DNA of 64,000 nt from contig JALJCS010000015.1 in the NCBI GenBank assembly GCA_023055355.1, positions 10,533,501 to 10,597,500 on the forward strand, in the 5' to 3' direction. The notes under the pieces were generated by a model that searched no databases, was not told where the DNA came from, and saw nothing but the letters and a program-made list of their open reading frames with translations. This DNA comes from Agelaius tricolor (Eukaryota; Chordata; Aves; Passeriformes; Icteridae). Of the stretch, positions 26,931-39,300 are shown piece after piece; the stretch's first letter is position 1, and each line of letters starts with the position of its first letter. Position numbers and translations under genes: made by a program.

Positions 26931-28545
26931 TTCTCACTCAAGTAACATGAAACCACAGAGAGAAAGCTAGAACTCTCAGATTCAGGGTAAAGTTACAAAA
27001 GCTTTTGTCAGTGCCAAACAAAGAACAGAACTGAGGCAGTGTCATTGAATTAGTAAATAAGAGATAGAGTTTCAACTTGTATTTATAGCCCAAGTATACA
27101 GTCTGCTACCTGTGTAATGCATATATCTCTCCTTGCCTCCTAATATTTACTTATAACTAATATATTTAATGCATAAGTAAGCATTATATAGAAAATATAA
27201 ATTCTATGAGTACAATATGGATCTCCCACTGAGTACAGATAATCACCCTGCTGAGAAGAGTGTCTTTACATTACAATCTCCTATGCTAGCTTTCCTACAC
27301 TCCCAGCACATGAAGGTCTCCCTAAAGGCAGCTCAGCTCTGACAGCCCTGCAGCAGGGTGACACCAGGGGCCTGTGCTCAGCCAACTCAATTGTACTGTT
27401 AACATTTAGAACTACAATCAACAACATGTACCAAGTAATTTGCATGTAATGGTGTTGAGTGTCTTCTAAATTTAAAAAACTGAGCATATTGCCCACTCAA
27501 AGGGGATATTCCTTGTTATTTTGACGTTAGATGTGATTTACAAGGCCAACAAGTTAACAGCACAACCAATAGCTAACAAATCTGTACCATATGGATGTGG
27601 CTCTACAGATGACAAACATGCTTTGACTCACCTGCAGTTTATTTTCTAGCATACATAGATGCCTGCACTCAGGCTTTATTCAGACTCTTTTCCAGTACTG
27701 TCAACAGATTAAAAACTGAGTTCAATTTCAATCAAGTTTCACAGACCATCACTGTAAATAGTCTTGGGAAACATGACATCCAACTCTTTAACAAGCACTT
27801 GTCATTAACTTGTATAAGCCTATGGCTGGAAGGGGGGAAAGGAAAGAATAAGAAAAAGAAATCCAAGAGCAACCTTAATAATTAACCAGAATGGTGATTA
27901 AAACACTACACAACATCTTTACAGCAAGGAATTGGTTGGGCCACTAGTAAGTCCAAAGCTTGACCAAACTATTGCCTCAAATAACTCAGAGGGTTGAAGG
28001 GAAAACCTACTTAAAGGAAAAAATAATCTATCAGATATCTCTCTTCTGTTGTTTATATTATTGACCTGATCACTTGGCAGGGTAGGTGAACAATGTTAAG
28101 TCAAATTCACAAATGGTTTAATTCAGCACAGCTTAATTCAGCTTTAATTTAGCACAGTTTCACTGACTGCAGTCCAGCTGGGCTGATTTATTCCAGCGAA
28201 AGGGTTGGCCCCACTCTAGTGTAACTGGTGAAAACTATTATCCACTGAAAGCATGATCATAAAGAAAAAGGTATTGAGAGGCATGGTATGAAATACAGGG
28301 TGTTGATATACTGAATGCTAACAATGTTTATCGCAAAGGCAGCTCACTCTTTCACGGCTGTGATTATGGTTGCCTTTTGTTACAACAGAGCAAAAGAAGG
28401 ACATCTTTATTGCTTGGAAGTCCATGTGCTCCTCCTATTTATCTTGCACTTGAAATCTTTACCCTTAGTTTGTGACAACATAATTATCTCCATGGAAACC
28501 AGCTAAATTGTCATGAAATAGAACACTTACATAAGCCTGGACCCT
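26931..28545 (+). repeat. Diverged duplicated segment, copy B
   Basis: Matches copy A (21.2-22.6 kb) in two blocks: about 26931-27130, beginning CTCACTCAAGTAACATG, and about 28250-28545, ending around CCTGGACCCTGCTT (copy A has TTTGGACCCTGTTT). The interval between blocks is roughly 270 bp longer than in copy A, so indels have accumulated. Order and orientation are conserved. No coding potential is shared: the frames in the two copies do not correspond. Confidence 0.65.
28467..28499. promoter_or_regulatory. Conserved core of duplicated segment (copy B)
   Basis: Thirty of 33 positions equal 22476-22508. The X-box-like part is CTCCATGGAAAC here, a better palindrome than in copy A. One of the three differences is ACGT in copy A versus ACAT here, as expected from CpG decay. 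Confidence 0.35.
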
Positions 28546-28660
28546 GCTTCTTTCCCAGCCAGCACAAGCACTGTACAGCCTGACCTGGGCACATCCACAC
28601 AGGCCTCTCTCCCCCTTGCAGAAATGCCAGAACACACTGCTTTTCCTGTGCAGCCAAATG

Positions 28661-28726
28661 CCACTTACTACCTTACAGTAATATATATAATACTATAATA
28701 TATATATTATACCACTTACTGCCTTA
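28661..28726. repeat. AT palindrome between 15-bp direct repeats
   Basis: CCACTTACTACCTTA (28661-28675) and CCACTTACTGCCTTA (28712-28726) differ at one base and flank an AT-rich hairpin whose arms are TAATATATATA and TATATATATTA. It could be a small insertion with target duplication, or a tandem duplication expanded by replication slippage. Confidence 0.75.
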
Positions 28727-28984
28727 AGGCTTTATAAATAGCTTTCCTAAAAGGTTTCATTAATTGTTCAATGCAATGACAAATTATTCTGGTTTATATT
28801 CAGGTATTTGTATGTCTACCTAAGCTGGGCTTAGGGTGATTTATAGAATAGTACAATGTATGGAAGGCGTCATAGAAAGCATCAGTGCTTTACAAAACTG
28901 AATTTCCAGTTTCACAGTCTGAAGACACAAGTCTAGCAAGGCAAGTATTTCCTAACATGAGTTCGAATGTTCATATCATGGAAG

Positions 28985-29130
28985 CTTAGCAACAATGAGA
29001 AGATTAAGTATGGGAGTTCTAGTAAAGTATTTTTTCCCTTAGTGCTTTTGAAAATCCCACTGCACACTATTAGTTGCAACTATGCTGGGCCAATCCTATT
29101 AGCTCTCTCCATTAAGTGTTCACAACTTCC
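28985..29130. mobile_element. Possible ancient palindromic repeat pieces
   Basis: CCCTTAGTGCTTTTGAAAAT followed by CCCAC (29037-29061) closely matches one arm of a sauropsid repeat I recall, usually preceded by TCAATGGGAGTTAGGCACCTAA; here the degraded equivalent is at 28993-29030 (CAATGAGAAGATTAAG, TGGGAGTT). Some 30 bp further, TGGGCCAATCCTATTAGCTC looks like the start of a second such element. Confidence 0.4.
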
Positions 29131-29283
29131 CCTGGAAGATGTATTCTTCCATTTCAGCAAATATTTTATAAATTAATTGCAGGATTTTCACAGTTCAATT
29201 GCATTAATTTTATTTTTAAATTCAGCGTGAACTGATGCTTTGTCTAACATGACAGAGAGACCCTGGACTACTCCACCATGTTT

Positions 29284-29300
29284 AATAAATAAATAAATAA
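29284..29300. repeat. (AAAT)n microsatellite
   Basis: Three to four AAAT units. Simple repeat. Confidence 0.85.
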
Positions 29301-31602
29301 TTGTGTGTACATGCACAGGGACATTTCTGGGGATAGAAGAAAGGAATAGGAATTGTGTGGTAACATACCATGCATTTGTAACATATTGCAGATATCTAAA
29401 GGCCAAATTATTTTTAGCCTCCTTTCCTAAAGAAATGACTCTTTTATGCTTGTGCCTCTGCCTGTTCCTTTGATTCTGCTGGCCAGTTACTCTCAACAGA
29501 CAGGCAGTATTATCAGAGAGATTGTTGCTAAAGATTGCACAAAAGCCAGAGCCAAATTCTGTCCCCATTAAGGAGATGCTCAGAGGACTTTGTCCCTGTA
29601 CATTCTCACAGGATCTCTTCTGACTGCTCATGCTGAGGACAGGCTCACTCTGGACTAGCAGGGGTATGTGCTGTCTCTGTCCCCTCTACACAAGAGCTTA
29701 TGAGTCATTGGGGAGCAATTAAAAAACACTAAGTTAAACAACTTCATCAGAAAACAGGGCTGAAACATGGAAAAGACTCTGAGGTGCTGCCATGGAGAAG
29801 ACGTGATGAGGAGAAATGAAGCTGATGCCATGACAGACCATGTGAAGAAATTGGACAGAAATCAGTAAAACTTTATTAGGGAAGGCTCATATGGGAGCTG
29901 TTCCTGGAAAAACAACTGCTCTCTTATTGTAAAGCAATTAACTGGAATTCACTGTCAAAGGTATTGCAATTCTGCAAATTATTTCAAGAGAACAGTCATC
30001 TAAACTTACTAATGCTTTCTGTTTCAGGTGAATACATCAGGCTTTCCTCCCCCAAGCTACTCATTTCTGAAGCTGTCCTGTGCTCCAACAGCAGCAATTT
30101 CATCCCACATTGTATTTAGTAAATTGCACTGAACTGCATGAAGCCTTCCCATAATCTCTGTAAACATGGCTGTATATCTAAAGGCAACTCTTCCTTATGG
30201 GTCATTATCTATTCTAGGGCTTGATAGCTCCCATTCATGGCCACATCATCTCAGTAAAAATGAACTTGTTCTGCATTTAGATGACAGGTAAGATAGTCTA
30301 AAATATATAAAATATAGGCATTTCCATAAGCATAATTTTCTATACATATAGTAGATTGTATCATTCATATAGTGCCTTTAAACTAAACAAAAAACACATC
30401 TGGAGATTTAAAGAGCTCTACAAGCACAAGGTATTTTGCTTGAATGCATCATTACCTGTATACCTATATTATCTTCTCCTGGGCAGTGGTACCAAGTGAA
30501 TCTGAAATGTTAGGCTGTTTTGTCACCCATTTGAAGTTTAGTATAAACTCAGTCAGGAAAACAAGAGGCCAGACACAACAAATTTCCTGAAACTGGGGTT
30601 GGTAAGTAACACAGCTTACACATATGGTGTGGCACCTGGTGCTCATTACACACAAATCAAACAAGCTCATCATTCTTGTAAAGCATTTCTCCAATATGAG
30701 CCTGTAAAACCCCCTTCTCGTCTATTTCTCTCTAATTTTTAGGTGTCATGATCAAAAGGTGACGACCACTAACAGGAACATAGCAGTTTGCCACCAGGGA
30801 ATAGGCTGCAGCTGAGTTCCCTGTTCCTAAAGACTTTCATTTTGTGATCCTGTAATATTGGGGCACATGACCCACCCACACCAGCTGAGAGCACTTAGCA
30901 GGACCCCCTCCCTCATTCCATGTTATGAGATGCATTTCAGAAGCTCTTGACTAGACTGAAAAAACCCATAGAACTCAAAAATAACTGACAAGAGTAGCAG
31001 AGAGCCTGCAAAAAGCACATAAAATAATAACAGCTCATATTTGAACCAACATGATAGAATTATTACTGCAAGAGTGGGGCAGCCTCAGTGGTTACCCCAG
31101 TTAAATGTACCAAATCAAATTCAGAATACTCCCCGATGCTGTTTAATAAAATGTGGCCCCAGAGTGCTTGCACAAGAGAGGACATGTACAGTGCAACTGC
31201 CAGGGGATTTCTGGACTTCTCCAAGTTATCTGCCATAGAGTTTCCCACAGCCTTTTCCTTAGTTTGCAGGAGGCAGAACACATTTAATGACCTAATAATT
31301 AACAAAGAAAGTCAATATGACTTAGAAAAAGCTTGTGTTACAAAATGAGATGTTTTATAGGAGCACTCTGGTGAAGTACACATCCAAAATAGATCCATTT
31401 TTATTTGCATGTGCTTTTTGGTCCAGAATACCCACTGAACCTGGCCAATATGACCAGCTGATGCTGTGGCAGCCTTGTGATTGTACCAAAAAGTACAAGA
31501 AAAAGGGACTATCCTGCTTCTCTGAGCAGCTGTGTGAGCCCAGCAGCTCTGTAGTACAGCATATCAATTAACCAGTAATTATCCCCTCAGATTCTTGTTA
31601 CT

Positions 31603-31657
31603 TAAAAAAAAAAAAACCCAAACACCAAAAAAACTCACAAAAAATAACAAACTCAAA
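31603..31657 (+). repeat. A-rich tract (A13 plus CAAA/CACA spacers)
   Basis: A run of 13 A followed by CCCAAACACC and further A runs. Possible retroposed poly(A) tail, with no recognisable body upstream. Confidence 0.7.
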
Positions 31658-34600
31658 CTTTGCATCTAGATTTCATATAGAAAATATGATGCTGGAGGGA
31701 GAGAACAGCATTTTCACATGAGTTCTTTCTTTCTAAAGGTCAGTCTGTAAATTTTAACTTGTTGTATAAGAGTTTGGATTCACTAAGGCTTCTGAAACAG
31801 GTCAAAATAAAAGTTTTGGAGTCAGGCAGTGAATAGTAAAATAACAGTATTCAGAATAAAGACAATCTGAGATGATACATAAATCTCTCTAAGAAGCCAC
31901 TATCATTTTAATTAAAAGCCTCATAATAGTGCTATTTTGCAATATTTTTCAAAACCTACTTCTTTTACTCAAAGAAGAAATGTAGCATTCTTTACCATAG
32001 AAACATCTCATTACACTTAACTATGACGTGAGGGAAAGCAGTTATCCATGAGTAATACATCATCAAAAACAGAAAAATAAAACTATTGGTAGCAATTAGC
32101 TTTATGGAAAGATTTTGTGAGTAAGTGAGCATGTATTTAATCTCTGCTAATGTTTTCCCCCTTCAGCTTAGAGAAGGAGTTTCTCTGTCATTGCAACACT
32201 AAAGTATCATCTATCATAGGAAGAACAAAAGACCAAAGCACTATTCAAAGATGATAACATGAAAGACTTTGAGAGCCTTTATGCCTTCAAGTCACATAGT
32301 TCTGAATCCTCCCCTTCTCTATTATTTCTGTATATTACTATATAAAACCATGCATCTATCCAATGGAAGAGCTCATCTGGAGGTCAGAATTGAAAATAAT
32401 ACTCATGCAAAACTACAAATTTTTAGTGTGCTTTCTCAAATTCAAGCTCTTTAGTTTTCATAGCAGTTATACCAAACAGGTGAAGGGATCTGTCATAAAC
32501 CAATCTATCCTTCATATCAGAAAATTTAGGCCCAATTGTAAAAATCCCTATAAAATAATACTTCTCATGCCTTTAGTAATCTTCTCTGAGGACTTCAAAG
32601 TATTGCAGAAATTATAATCAACAATTTCCTAATCAGATTAATATTTTTCTTACCACTAAAGAAAGCTAAACAGAGGCATTTTTTGCAACATTTTTTAAGC
32701 CTTAAATAAGCCTGTGGCAGTTAAGAACAGCACCTATTATCACAGATGTCCAATTGCTTTGAACACAAAAGCATTAGTTCAGAATGTGTCTTGTTCTTGT
32801 TTAGAACTATTTTCTATGCTACCAATTTTGTAGACAAAATGCAGCAGAGCCCCGAAGTCTTTCAGTGGTTTTTGTACAGCCATAGGTACATGAAGTATTT
32901 ATTCACATGTTGACATGAATTGTTTCTCTGTAGCCTATGAGAATTCTTTCTTACTCTGTTTTCTTTCTACTATGTCTTCAATTTTTCCACCTCTCATCAA
33001 TCCTCCAGAAGTACAGCACATGCATTTTAATGGAGAATACATCAAAGGTCGACAATGATGCCTGGCTACTCAACAGAATGCCAAACTGGTGAATCACAGC
33101 TCACAGGCTAAACAAAGACCAATCTACACACTCTACATGGGCTTGATTTTTAATCTCTGCAAGCAGGAACAAACTCAATGTATTTGCCTGGGCTCAACAA
33201 CATTTAGCTCTGCTTCTACCATTCTCACACAGTTTTGCAGCCTTCTAGAAATATCAGCAAAATCTCTAACACCTCAATCTGTTAAAAGCTTATCTTTGCC
33301 AGCCCTCCTGAAAGTATCTTTAAACACATTAAAATTCCACTTGAAGAATTAAAGCAAAATTGAGGTAGAAGGATTTTTGCAGGATAGTGTATGAGAGAAT
33401 CAGAGTCTTTTGCTTGCAAAAGAGACTGTAAAGGGAATACAATTTATTGAGAGGAAATAAGCTATAGCTTAGATGACGTCATGCTTATACAGCATTGTTT
33501 GTTTGTCTGCTGGAATTAGAAGCAAGGATGAATGAATGAGATGGCATGAGGTGTAAGACAGTTCCAGAATTTCATCCATATCCAATATGTGCCATCCATT
33601 CAGTAAGAGTGCTGTTGCTACACAGTGCCTCTCCCCTCTGTAGAATCATTTCATTTTTAATGGAATAAATACATAAATTTAAAACCTGAAAGCTTGCCTG
33701 CAGCCATTAGCAGCCTATTGACAATGTCCATGCATTTCCAAAAGACCTTTCCTTACATCCCTCAATACTGGCAAGTCAGAAGGCAGAATAAAATGAGTAA
33801 AATGGAACCAAAAGATGAAATTCAAATTTCTAATGCATGGAAATGTTGTGCTACCCCAATACTGTGCTGAATATTGTCCCTCTTCACATGACGACTACCA
33901 GCAGAGCTCATAGTACTGAAGACAACAGTTAAATAAAGACAAAAAATAAGACAACTCACATCTCCAGGGCACCTCAAGCACAAAAATCTACATCTTTGGG
34001 TGATCAGAAATGCCAGAAACCTACTGAAAGAAGCCATTCTGCAGCTATTTGACTTACAAACAGATGAGCTTGACCCAGGATTAATAAATCAACACCAATC
34101 CTGTGCCAACAGTGACCATAATCCCAACACTCCTCAGCACCGCTGGAGGTGTGGAAGAAGGACAGGTCTGTTCCCAGCACAGACAGTAGGAACAAGGAAT
34201 CTGATGGCTGGGTGACAAACTCTTCCTCCCTTTGTCTCATGAGTGCCACTTACTTCTCCCTCACTGCTGCCTAGAGCACCAGAGAAAGCTTCCAGGATGC
34301 AGAGACCCAACATTACCTACAAGCCTAGCAGAGTTCTGATGTTATTTGTGCATCACATGCTGCAGATTCTGTTTGGCATTAAAGGCTAAAAGATATTTAT
34401 TTCTAAGGCATATATCTTGTCAGGAACTGTTTGGACCTGGAGGCATGAAGCATCCGTAGAAAAATGAAAATATTTATGTGTTTTAAAGTGTTTAGAGTCC
34501 CGCAGATGCAGTTGCAGCCTTCCTGCTTGCAGAGAGCAAGGTGGACTCACAGTCATTCCCATTTTCAGCCCAGTAAATGCCTCAGCCCACTGGGAAATGA

Positions 34601-34790
34601 GAGGGGTAACCAGAGCTGAACAGAGGCTACAAACCCAAAGCTTTGGAGGAAAGAAGTTGTAAGAACTTCCAAAGTCCTCCTCTGAATACACACCATGAAC
34701 TGACACTGCCATGAACACAGCATCCAAGCCAGCCAGAAGTAAATAACACATTAGAAATAAGAGAGCAGGGCGGAAAAAGGTGTTGGATTT

Positions 34791-35520
34791 TTTTTAAATT
34801 AAATACTCTTGCCTAGTTTTCCTTAGCTAATTAGCATCCCTTCTTAGCGGTTTAAGTAACTGCTCATTTAGATCAGTGAATGATTGCTCTGAGATTAGGG
34901 TGTGGGAAAAAAATTTCTGTTGGGAATAATCTACTTATGCTACTGTTTATTTGAAGCAGTGATAAACATAGAGATTTTCCTTCCATATGTGCCAAGTATA
35001 AGAGAAAGCAGAATGATTAATGAACCCTTGCATTTTACCAATAAATTACTAACTTCAGACACAAATTTATAGTTTTCATTAGTACAAGTTTCATTAGTTT
35101 CATTGCAAGCTACTCTTGCTTTTTTTAAGAATGTTTATATTATTTCCTTTTGATCTGTTGGGAATGACATTTTGCACACCATTATTTATAATCTACAAAA
35201 ATTAATTATGCTTCTAATTAACAGCATGAAAATAAATTAATGCTCAAGGAGTTATTTATTCAGTTGTAAAGCAGGAGCTTTAAGACTGTATATATATACA
35301 ATTTCATTTGTGCTTATAGCATTTTTTCTTTCTTCCTTTCTGTTTTATTTATTAATTTCTTCCCACATTTCTGAGGTCCATTAAAGTTCGGCCTTTGCAA
35401 AAGTTTGCAGAATCTTAAATTTGCTTTTTCTTCTTCTTCAATAAACAAGAGCAGAATATACAATTTGATATGCATCTCCCTTCCTATACAAAGGCTAAGA
35501 CATCAAAATAAATTAATAGT
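34791..35520. promoter_or_regulatory. AT-rich enhancer-like block with homeodomain-type sites
   Basis: The block carries a perfect palindrome GCTAATTAGC (34826-34835) and many ATTA/TAAT words, including AATTAATTATGC and TCTAATTAACAGC near 35.2 kb and AAATTAATGC shortly after. It has no repeats of its own and no open frame. Dense TAATTA sites in unique AT-rich DNA are common in conserved non-coding enhancers of developmental genes, but conservation cannot be judged from one sequence, so this is a candidate only. Confidence 0.25.
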
Positions 35521-35599
35521 GGGAAAGAAAAAGTGAAACTATTTTGACTTGTTAATGTACTCCCTTCTCATGGCCATTTAATGAAATTAGCAGCTGTAG

Positions 35600-36300
35600 A
35601 ATATACTAAAGATGGTCCAGAGGCTGACCTCTTGTCACAGCACATGCCACAGAACACACCAGAGTCGAGATGGCCACAATGCACAGAGCATCACCACACA
35701 ATTTCAGAAGGCTTTAAGCATTCCCCCAAAGAGAATAACACCTTACCTCATCAGAGGGCTTCAGGTTCTGCCCATACAGAATAACACCGCTTCAGAAGGC
35801 TGCAAACTTCTGTCCTTGCCGTTTTTTAGCCCAGCCTTTTAACCCCTCATGTTAATGCCCTGCACCTGTGTGCCCTCTGCTCCCTTTGGTGTTGGTCAGT
35901 GCCCCTGGGCACTCCATGGCTCATTGCTGTCAGTGCTGCTCACCTGCTGCTCACAGCTGCAGCTCATTGGGGATGAGGCTGGGCCAGCCCCATTCCCAAT
36001 CACCACAAACTGGTACCTACAACATCTTATTATCTAGAGAGCACAAAAATGGGACCATCATGATGCAAGCTACTTTTTTCTGCTCTCCAATTTTATTCAG
36101 GTGTAATTAGTCACCTTGCAGCAAAGGTAGAACAACCTGTCCCACTCCACTCTCCCCTTCTTTTGTCAGGTGTCAGTTTGTCCCTGGACCTGGTGGCTTG
36201 TCCCTGTGCAGTGGGTCTGACAGCACTAGCTCCTCTCAGAGCTCCCAACAGCTGTTGGGTGACAGAAACTCTCAGTTACCAAAGGGCCCAGTAAATGCAA
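35600..36300 (-). mobile_element. LTR-like segment, minus strand
   Basis: Read on the minus strand, a GC-richer upstream part leads to a TATA-like GTTAAAAGG (plus 35835-35843). Downstream lies a section with repeated motifs: GAATAACACC on the plus strand at 35733-35742 and 35779-35788, and TTCAGAAGGCT at 35703-35713 and 35791-35801. A GC-rich U3-like part followed by TATA and short repeats is typical of solo LTRs of avian endogenous retroviruses. Terminal TG...CA and a target-site duplication are not resolved. No gag, pol or env remnant adjoins it. Confidence 0.35.
36244..36259. repeat. Perfect 16-bp palindrome
   Basis: CCCAACAGCTGTTGGG is its own reverse complement and has an E-box (CAGCTG) at its centre. 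It sits in the upstream part of the LTR-like segment. Confidence 0.8.
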
Positions 36301-39300
36301 CCCCACAATTACTGTGGTTCTTCCTGTTTTCCATACATTTACAAGTTAATAGTAGACACAGTCATAAAAATATTATTAACTGATTTTGCAGAATATTCCG
36401 AGAAAATGCTCTTTAAATCATAAATATTCATTCATGCAAATATTAAAAGTATTCCACATAGGATGTCAGGGAAATTGGTGGTGGTGTTATGTCCAGGAAA
36501 ACCACCTCCAGTTTGCAAATGTAAAGGGCCAGAAAGCAATTTCCAAACATTTTATGAACTGCAGTGTGCTCACACAATTCCTTTCAAATAAGTGAACCCA
36601 GGCTGCCTACTCACAGACACAGGATAGAGAAAGAAGGCAACTACCAATTTTTGAACTGTTAAGCCAGAGATAGGGTAGACTCTTTTTTTCTTTTTTCAGA
36701 AAAGAAAATAATCAGCTACCAAAATAATTTATCTGACATTCAATTAATCCTTTGTAGCCTTTAAAAAATAAGGACTAAGTCATCTAGTACAGTTTTCAGC
36801 AGTGTGTTTTAAACCATGGTGCCCACACATCTGAGAAATGAATATTCTTCACCACAGGCTGTCTGCATCTCTCTTTCTCCCCAAGCCCCAAATCTCAGCT
36901 GAGGTTTAGCACTTCAGTGGAGGTGCACAAGCAGTTCCTGTGTTGTCCTGCAGGCACAGTCACACCTGTTCCTGCAGAGCTGCTCTCTGCCTGTCCCTTT
37001 CCCCTGGGGCAGCCAGAGGCCCCATATCTGCCCCCAGGGTCCTGCTTGGCCAGGGCCAGGCAGGGCTGAGGTGAGCACCAGAGGTGAGCACCAGACTGCC
37101 CCAGCCTGCCCCATGCCCTCTGGAGGCTTGTCCTAACACAGACCTCTCCAGAGCAAGCTGCAGAAGCAGCTCGAGGCTTTTGGACACAGCCACAGAACAA
37201 ATTAATAAGAAGATTTAAATAAAACAGATTTTCAAAAGACACAGCCTTGTATTTATAGATGGGGCAGTTGCTGCTGAAAAAGAATCCAGTGCTATCAGCA
37301 GTGAGGGTCTGTGCAAGGCAAACACAGCAATGGCTCAGGGTGACTGATCAGTTCCACCAAAACATCCAGCAGCTCCTCCTCTCCCAGCACTGGAGCTGGA
37401 GAAGGCTCCAGGGGAGTGGGCTTTATTTCCCAGGGAAAGCCTTCATTGGCTGCCACTGTGACTGCTGCTGCTGCAGCCATGGTCACACGCCAGGGCCCTT
37501 AACAGGAAGGGGAGCTCAGGTTGCTGATGCATCAAAGGGAAAGTGGAGCACGATGGCAGCAGTGTGAGGGGAACCTGCTGCCAGCAAGAGGGACAGGACA
37601 CTCAGAGTCTTCCATGCATAAGATTTTGTGAACCTGCTCCATATAAACTCCCATAGGAGAATATTATTTCAGGCTTCCTGCACCTGCCACAGGCTGGAAT
37701 TGTGGTGGGGATGCTCCTGCATCATGGGAGGCTTCCCTCTGCAGAGGAGAGGAGGTGCAGAGCCTCACTCAGGGGGAAGGGAAGGTGCTCACCCCAGCTG
37801 TACCAGAGGGCTGGCAGGACAAGACCCAGCAGCACTGTTTTAACTGGGGGGCAATATATGGAATTACTGAATGTAAAGCACTGCCAAGGACCAAATGCAT
37901 ACAAGAAGGGTCTTGTTGAACCACTGAACACTATGGCACTACGACCATCTTGATCTGAAACTTTACAACAATGGTGCAGCAATTTTGCTTTGAATATCTG
38001 GCCCATACAGAAGGGGAAGCCTTCCTTTTCAATCCTGGCCCTTAGTCATCTGGGGTTTTTTCTAGTTGCCATGTGGGTCATGTTGAAAATGTAATGAGAC
38101 TATCAAAAGGTATGTTGGACAGTTTAATAGAGAAGTCTCATAAATAGATGTTAGTAACGAACAGCTACCAAATAGATTAACATATCGTCTTTCTAATAAA
38201 ATATAATGTAAAGTAGATAGATTGTGATACTCAACAACCTCAGTAGTGGAGTTAAAATTGAATTATATGGAAGAAAAACCAGCTCTGTTCTGATTTCAAA
38301 ATTATGATGATCTACTATTATGATCCATCACTAGCAGAGCAGTAGGTGAAACAATAATAAATCACTTCTATTTATAATGCAGCAAATCATAATAAGTCTC
38401 AAACGGAGTTATAATTCATTTTCACTTCAGGTCATAATTAGACATCTACTGCATTGTATTTTTCCATAGGTATATCCCTAGCTCAGTATTTCATAATCCA
38501 TCACACAGAACCAAAACAAATGTAAACTGAGTAAAAAACTGTTTCTCTCCCCCATGTATTTAACATAGGTATTAAGTAACTGCAATAAGTACAGCTATGC
38601 AGTACACACAAGTGATATGCAGTATTTTTTTTTCCTATTATGCTAATATATTTCAGTAAGTCTTGCAGAATTCCCTAATGGCTTTTGAGTTTGAGGACTT
38701 ATTAAAAACAACTGCATGCTTCCAAGCATACATTTACCAGTTATTTGCCAAGCTGCTTGGATAACACAGGGGGTGATTTGTCAGCCAGATACTGGCTGCT
38801 GCTTTCTTCTTAGTTTCTGAGTGCACAGCTATTCAAGGGAGATTAGTAGCAAACTGGTATAAATTTGCATTTGAGGGAGGAATTCAGTTATTTCACCTTC
38901 TCCCTTTTCTTGTTCTTCTCCCAGTGTGAGAAATTTTGCTCCATGGATCATGCAGGAAGTGCTGTGCTGCTAAAAAGCAGCAACTGTGATATACACCTGC
39001 TCAGATCAGTGGAGTTTATTATAGCAAGGATTAGAGAGTCTTAGGCATATTTACAAAGAATTTTTCTCCAAAGCAGAGTGAAGCCCATGTAGCTTATTCT
39101 TCACAAATAAATACCTTTAAAAAAAAAAAAAGCAGCACAAGATTTGTTTGGACATAGAGACCTTGTGTTTTACTTTGAGATAGTGTGGGATCAGCCTTGC
39201 TGGAAGGAAGGTGCTGTTTTCTAGAAGCCAGATCCAAGCCTCTAAAGTCCAGGGCCACCACATCCATTTTTTAACATGCACATGCAGGGGTTTTTGAGGC

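Larger units (their letters stand above)
28730..34790. other. AT-rich unique sequence, no gene seen
   Basis: Apart from the repeat pieces listed separately (29.0, 29.28 and 31.6 kb), no recognisable element. The longest open frame, 147 codons on the minus strand at 29.19-29.63 kb, shows no known domain, has no detectable signal or membrane segment and ends in an AT-rich run. I do not call it a gene. Confidence 0.6.

Noticed and set aside
29188..29631. 147-codon minus-strand frame
   Set aside because: No known domain, AT-driven composition at its C-terminus, no splice or promoter context.
34386..34751. 121-codon minus-strand frame with hydrophobic start
   Set aside because: The hydrophobic segment is short and isolated; no family resemblance.
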